Positions 58,439 to 64,000 of a stretch of DNA of 64,000 nucleotides are shown in pieces. This stretch comes from Diadema setosum. Lineage: Eukaryota > Echinodermata > Echinoidea > Diadematoida > Diadematidae. The DNA lies in the NCBI GenBank assembly GCA_033980235.1, contig CM067062.1, positions 13,039,991 to 13,103,990 of the forward strand, read 5' to 3'. The translations under genes were made by a program, and so were the position numbers. The stretch's first letter is position 1. Each line of letters begins with the position of its first letter. The notes under the pieces were generated by a model. That model ran no database searches, was not told the origin of the DNA, and saw only the letters and a list, made by a program, of their open reading frames with translations.

Positions 58439-61400
58439 GTAAGTGGTCTTCCATGTCTTGAATCACCATGGAAAGCCCTAATTATGTTTTATTTAAATTA
58501 TTGGATTTAACCCATCAATCTCTGGAAGACATGTCTCTGGTCTAGTGCTGTATCTGATAATCATACTTTCTAGTGTTCATTGTCAGTGATTCACGGGGAA
58601 TAGAAGTGTCATTTGTGTAATTAAGGAAAAAAGTTCTAGCATGCTACCCTTCCACAAACTACTGGTAAGAATTTTTAATTCAGCTTTCCACTTTAATAGT
58701 TGATGGTGATAGTTCGAAAATGATAATAGTCATTATTCTACCCTGTTTATAAAGCATACATGTACATGTACATGTATGCATGATTTACTTTGAATAGCTA
58801 CCCGTGAAGTTAAGTACAAAGTTTTGTTTATTAAGTTTGCACTAGTGTTAAGTGTAAAAAGTGTTTAAAACTGTACCTTTAAGTCTTGTAAAGAATGGTA
58901 ATCTCGTGAATTATTTTTCATACGACCCCCTTGAAGGGGGCTGGCAGCATTATGATTTCGGGTTGTTTATCCCTTCCCAGGATCATTTTTTTTTTCTTTT
59001 TCTTTTTTTGTTTAACAAAGTGGTGGTGGGTGGGGCATATTAGCCTGCCTTCCAGTATAGGACCACCTGAGAGCATTCTCAAATTTAATCTGAAACATTA
59101 ACACTCCTTTTGGATGCCTGCATGCACTCAACACCTTTAATGACCTCGGGAGTTGGTTATATTAACAAATTAGATTGTTTCAGGAGGAAATTGGGTCAGG
59201 CAATGAAGCGGAAGTGGAAATGGAGAGTCCAACTACTGTGTGTTAAAGGGAAAACAAAGGGAAAAACGGAGCAAATAAAGTTTACCATGTTGGGAGAGCC
59301 ACGAGGAAATGTCACACTATTTGTGTGCATCAAGTAACCAGCAATGACTTTCCCCCAGTAAAGAATCTACCTTTAAAGTGCAGGATTCCTGAGCAGTTTT
59401 TACCCATTAGCCTCTTCATCTACTCAAAATGTCCTCATGGTGACATTCATAAACATAAAAACAAGCCAAATTCCATCCAAAATAATGGTAGAAGAAATTC
59501 CAGGGTTTCACCTCTTACACCATTCTGATAGTTGTTCATCTTCTCTATTGCATCTTCCCTCCACTTCTTGATGCTCAAAGTGCTGCATAAAAGAAGTAAA
59601 CGAAAATGTTAACTTCATCGCCAATAATGGCAAGAGCCAATTCAGCCCAGGGCATTGTCGCCCGTTGCCATGACAGTGTAATGCAATCATTATGAGTCGC
59701 AGTTATTGCATCTTTAACCCTATGACTCTTGCCTCTCTCAGCTGTTCCGGCACATCCGTTTTGCTAGTTATCTTTTTAGGTCGTCACAGAGGTCCTGAGT
59801 AATAAATTGAAATAGTTTCATCCGTGTATGAATTCATATTGTGTTGCACCAGTCGCTGTGTGGGACTTAGATGTGGCTGCCCTTCAGTGTATGAGTCAAA
59901 CATATGATCCTAGTCAAAATTTCATTGGAGACATTGCCCCCAATATAGATAGAACAGCTTTGCATGTTACAACTTAGTCTTCAGGTACTAAAAGAGTCTA
60001 ACAGCACATTGGACCCAAATTGTTTAGTTAATAGACCCCATTATTTTGTCGTAAGTAGCCTGTAAAAGTAGGCAGGGGTTGGTATTAGTTTAGATTAAAT
60101 CTGCTAATGGCTTTGAGAGAAGGTTACCTTTTTTCTTATTCCAATGTTGTCTGTCTCATGAATGAGAACAGACCCATTTACTTATAAATGTCAGTGTGTC
60201 ACACACCCACTCATAGATACCCCGCTCCCTGTTGTCTAAATAACGGGCTTGCCATAAAAACCTGCACAGCCGCCAGTAATATGCTCCAGCTAACGTTCAG
60301 AAATGTGACAAAGCATTTGCTCCGGCTGGTGGAGTGATTTTTTTCCCCTTCATTTTTATTTTATTTATCATTTTTAAAAATCTTGAAGCCACTCACTCAG
60401 CTGCCTGTCGTGCAGAGTCAACTTTGGACCACGTCCAAGTTTGACGGTGCTGATCAAAACAGGTTGCAGTCGTGACCAACTGTTCTGCTCTCCAGGCAGC
60501 GAATCTTTCCTGCCTTTCTCCTATCCCAATAACAGCACACCTTGTCATATAAAGAACCATAAATCATATGGCTGCACAATGTCTAATTCTAGAGGATGAC
60601 ACGTTGCGTCTTGTGTTTTCAAGCCAAATGTAAAAATTATGTTTCATGTTTTCCCAACATCAAGGGAGCTTAAGATGCTATCAGCACAAGAGTTGAAACA
60701 TCTTACAACTTTACAATGTACATTGCTAGAAGGAGCTTTACTGTGGTGTGAAGTGTACATTCTTGTTATTTTTGTTTTTGCTTTTGAAAGTATTCACTAA
60801 AAAATAAGAAATTTAAAAAAAAAATGTGGAATTTGGGCAACCTTGCAGTACCAGAACTACAGAAGGGAAAGCAGTAAACTAAAGGCATAATCATCTTGCT
60901 AGGATAAATTTATCTCTGCTCCAGATGATGATGACTATATAGAAAAAGAATGCTTTACAATAGGAAATAAATTGCATTCCAAGTTGTTGCTGTAAAAATA
61001 AACTGTATCATGGATTAGAACGAAGCCAGCAGAGCAACAGGAATATACAATATATGCACATCACATTCTCCACTCTAGTATGATGCTTGAATAGTATATT
61101 AGTCCTCTCCCCTTAATATGTGCAACATAAACTTTAAATGCGTGTGAATGACAACCGATTGTTTGAGGGTGTTGATTGTGTAAGCCGTTGCCAGGACTCC
61201 AGTAAATATAGTATACCGTGATTGTCAGAAGCACTAGGTAACCAGGTCTATGCTCTCTGTTTACATTTCTATGGACACCAAAGTCATCATTCATTTCTAG
61301 AGGAAATAAATTGGTTGGAAAGATTAAGCAGAGAGTAAGTACTGAAATAACAGGATAGAGATTATGGATGACAGAGGTACAATTTTGTATATGTGCCAGG

Positions 61401-62789
61401 GGGTCCCTGATTTTGCTCGCAAGCAGTTCAACATGCAATGAAAAACTTTTGATGACATTGATCTGAACAGAATCCATTCACTGGTGTCAAAAGTAAAGAA
61501 AGTTCAGTGTTTTATTGCTAAGCTGTTACCCATAGATCTATGTGAAAATAAAACTTTTTGACTACACTACCCCAAACTTGGCATGATGGAAACTTCATTA
61601 ACATGTCCATGACCTTGAACACTGGTATAAATGAGATTATAGTAATATAAACTACTAAAAGTAGTTAATGATCCCATACTCATAAATTCTGTGACTGTGT
61701 GTGTATGCAGTGGCCTCTCATCATTTTCAAGCTGATGCAAGCCGTGTGAAATGAGAAAAATGGAAGAAAAAAATTAAAGACTCACTGTAGGGTCAGTTTC
61801 TGGGGGATGCCATTTCTCCTTGGCCCAGAGGGGGGATTTGCTGGACCTTGGTAAATACAGGTGATTGCCATGAACCCCCAAAATGCTGTTTCTGCTTTTT
61901 TAAATTTATTTATATTCTCTGATACTTAGCATCTAACTTTACAGAATGTTTGATTTCCAGTAAAGTCAGAGATTGTTTGGCTGACCAGGAGCAGGTCATG
62001 GAGCAATTTTTGCCTCGGGGGTCCACCAGAGGCACAAACATATATGCAGCAGGTACATTTGGTTGTGGGACTGGGGGGTCTCCTTTAAACCCCCAAGTAT
62101 TACTGGTAGATTTTGCTATACTTTGCAGTCACACCGGCCTTCTGTTGATTTAATACAGGAATTCTGGAGTTTGAGTGTTTTTCTACTTAACCCTCAGATC
62201 ACCACCGGCTTAAACTGCCCTGACATTGTACACAGACTGATTGCCATTGGTAATGAAAGACTTTGATGAAATTTCCACCATGTGCTTTGCTGTGGTAGCT
62301 GTTGCTGTTGACAGATCATCTTGATGAGGTATCCACAAGTCTGATATTGCAAGCAAATAAAAAATTGGGAGCTTCCTGACCTGTGTGGGAACAGTGCTAC
62401 AAGGGAGCCCCAATGTGGCCGTCTGCCGTCGCAATTTCAGGTTGAAGCGCAGAAAAGTCGCATGAAAATATCTGGAATCGCAGTCAGGCTTAAAAGTGTG
62501 TTGATTGGTGGTGTTATTTGACTCAGAAGATGGGGGTGATTGGGTACAAGTGGGTGGGGTGCTGATGAAATGAGGATGGTTGTGGATTTACTTCAGCATC
62601 ATGGAACTTTTTAACCTGGTGGCTTTTATTACCTGCTGTACTGACTGATGCAAATTAAGTCTCTTCAGAAGTCTCATTTACACACCCCCAAAATTGACAG
62701 TTTCTGAAAATTGATTTTTGCAACATGATGCGAAAATCTCTATTCTTGTATGTTGGCAGACGCACAAAAAATAGTTAACACTCGTGATA

Positions 62790-63050
62790 CGTACTGGTGC
62801 CAGTCCGACAGTCCCAGACCAGTAAAAATCAGTGTTGGGCCAATAACATTTCAGGGATTGCCAAATCTACTGGTCTGATATGACTAGTAAAAAAAAAAAA
62901 GATAATAATAATAAGAAATAAGAAATAACATTCTCAGGTCCAATAAATAAGGACCAGTAAATTTAAGGTTCAGGCCAGTAAAAAAATTGAAAAATTGGGA
63001 ATCTACTGGTCGGACATGGACAGGTCAGACCAGTAGAAAAAAAAATGGGT
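62790..63050. repeat. Degenerate CTACTGGTC/GACCAGTA repeat
   Basis: CTACTGGTCTGATATGACTA (62868) and CTACTGGTCGGACATGGACA (about 63003) alternate with AGACCAGTAAAAA, AGGACCAGTAAA and AGACCAGTAGAAA. It is a decayed array in both orientations. Confidence 0.6.
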
Positions 63051-63863
63051 TAGTTTGTAGCCCTACGTAACATGATTCAAAAATCAGTCCAGGTGATTTT
63101 GTTTGATATACAAAATGTACAAAATATGATACATTCCTTCACTGTTACTGGTAGATATTACTCATTTTTCATCTACAATGTGATCTGAAACCTTGCAAAG
63201 ATATTTGAATATGGTTGATTCAAAGGGTGTAGACCTTAATCCCTTTTCAGTCTAAGCCAGCTGAGTCCCAGTTTTCATCATAGCATGAAAGAAAGCTACA
63301 TCCTTGTTACAGAGGTGGGGGGGGGGGGTGAAGGGTGGGACCTGTGGAGAAAAATATAAGGTGGTGCCAGCCACCAGTTTTACATGTATGTAACTGGAAC
63401 ATGGGCAGCATAATTGAGATCAAGAAAGGTGACTTTCTTTTGGTGGTATAATTCTGCCGCCGCTCTGCCAAACTCCATTGGCCCAGATACAGAGCGTGGC
63501 CCCCTTCTTGGGGAAAAAAGTTCGTCCTCGAGTTTCTCCTCCAGTCAGGAATGTACGGCGTTCTGAGTTGTGCATGGCTCAGGAGAATGCTAGCCTTTCA
63601 GAATAACGAGATGAAATGCCCATCTGCATCTCAATGAAGAGATTTCGATGATTGATTCGCACATGAGGAAAGTATTGCTCCTAATACAGACTGTCTGTGC
63701 ACAAAATGAACAACCTCATGATTGAAAAAGAAAAAAAAAATCAAACAAAAAAACCAAAATGAATACAGTCCGACTTCTCCTGTCCGGCCTCTCTTTATCC
63801 AGATCTCTCTGTTATCTAGATGCAAACTCGCCATATTTTTTTTTTTTAAATCTACAGTTGTAA

Positions 63864-64000
63864 TACTGTAAAACATGATATATTCGTGGCATGAATTTTT
63901 CGCGAATTGAAGCCGACAGCCTTTTTGCGGCATGAAATTTTCGCGAACTGCCACTGGCATTCAATGCATATAGTGTACAAAAGAACTTTCGCGTGCATTT
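63864..64000. mobile_element. TACTGTAAA-family element, cut by window end
   Basis: TACTGTAAAACATGATATAT is followed by TGAATTTTTCGCGAATTGAA, ATGAAATTTTCGCGAACTGC and CATTCAATGCATATAGTGTA. It is closely similar to 19403-19587 but keeps its CpGs. Confidence 0.75.

Larger units (their letters stand above)
58439..64000 (+). other. Intron 1 of the PKDCC-like gene (at least 5.56 kb)
   Basis: It begins GTAAGT. No frame downstream carries the expected PKDCC catalytic-loop or LDFR-like sequence, so the next exon is outside the window. Contents are AT-rich sequence, a palindromic ACATGTACATGTACATGT near 58757-58774, the ACTGGTC repeat and the final TACTGTAAA element. Confidence 0.6.

Noticed and set aside
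61950..62153. Candidate second exon of the PKDCC-like gene
   Set aside because: It contains none of the expected catalytic-loop or LDFR-like residues and has no phase-0 acceptor at a useful place.

Overview
The window looks like nuclear DNA of a marine invertebrate animal. Coding exons are short and have GT/AG introns, AT-rich non-coding DNA dominates, and it is crowded with microsatellites, inverted-repeat mini-transposons (MITEs) and a decayed LINE. The gene families (a TSSK-type kinase, a PKDCC/VLK-type secretory-pathway kinase, a P2X7-ballast-like exon) and the repeat style suggest a deuterostome, perhaps an echinoderm. I cannot fix the species by eye.

Region 1 (1-13068): the 3' part of a testis-specific-serine-kinase-like gene on the + strand. 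Seven exons (67-122, 551-686, 902-1017, 2284-2450, 10946-11204, 11618-12078, 12574-13068) join with matching splice phases into 562 residues plus a stop. They run from the catalytic loop (RDLKCEN) through the activation segment and C-lobe into a C-terminal tail of about 375 residues. The start and N-lobe lie before the window. Intron 4 (2451-10945) holds a composite element of about 7.9 kb (2727-10666) with long, tandem-repeat-built inverted arms, a 1.5-kb internal tandem duplication and an internal LINE reverse-transcriptase fragment. It is the most unusual structure here.

Region 2 (13069-57450): about 44 kb with one convincing coding exon, on the - strand (38973-39307). It sits in a CpG-rich promoter-like stretch and resembles the start of P2X7-cytoplasmic-domain-like proteins. 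The rest is non-coding and contains many small inverted-repeat elements. Several share TTAA|AGG ends, one has a 6-bp and one a 5-bp target duplication, and a dispersed TACTGTAAA...TTTACAGTA family shows CpG decay in one copy.

Region 3 (57451-64000): the first coding exon (57659-58438) of a PKDCC (vertebrate lonesome kinase)-like gene on the + strand, with a signal anchor, a coiled-coil stem and a kinase N-lobe. It is followed by at least 5.5 kb of intron 1; later exons lie beyond the window. The two kinase genes are not an operon and show no sign of acting together. The window is best read as two ordinary genes and one orphan exon in a repeat-rich landscape.
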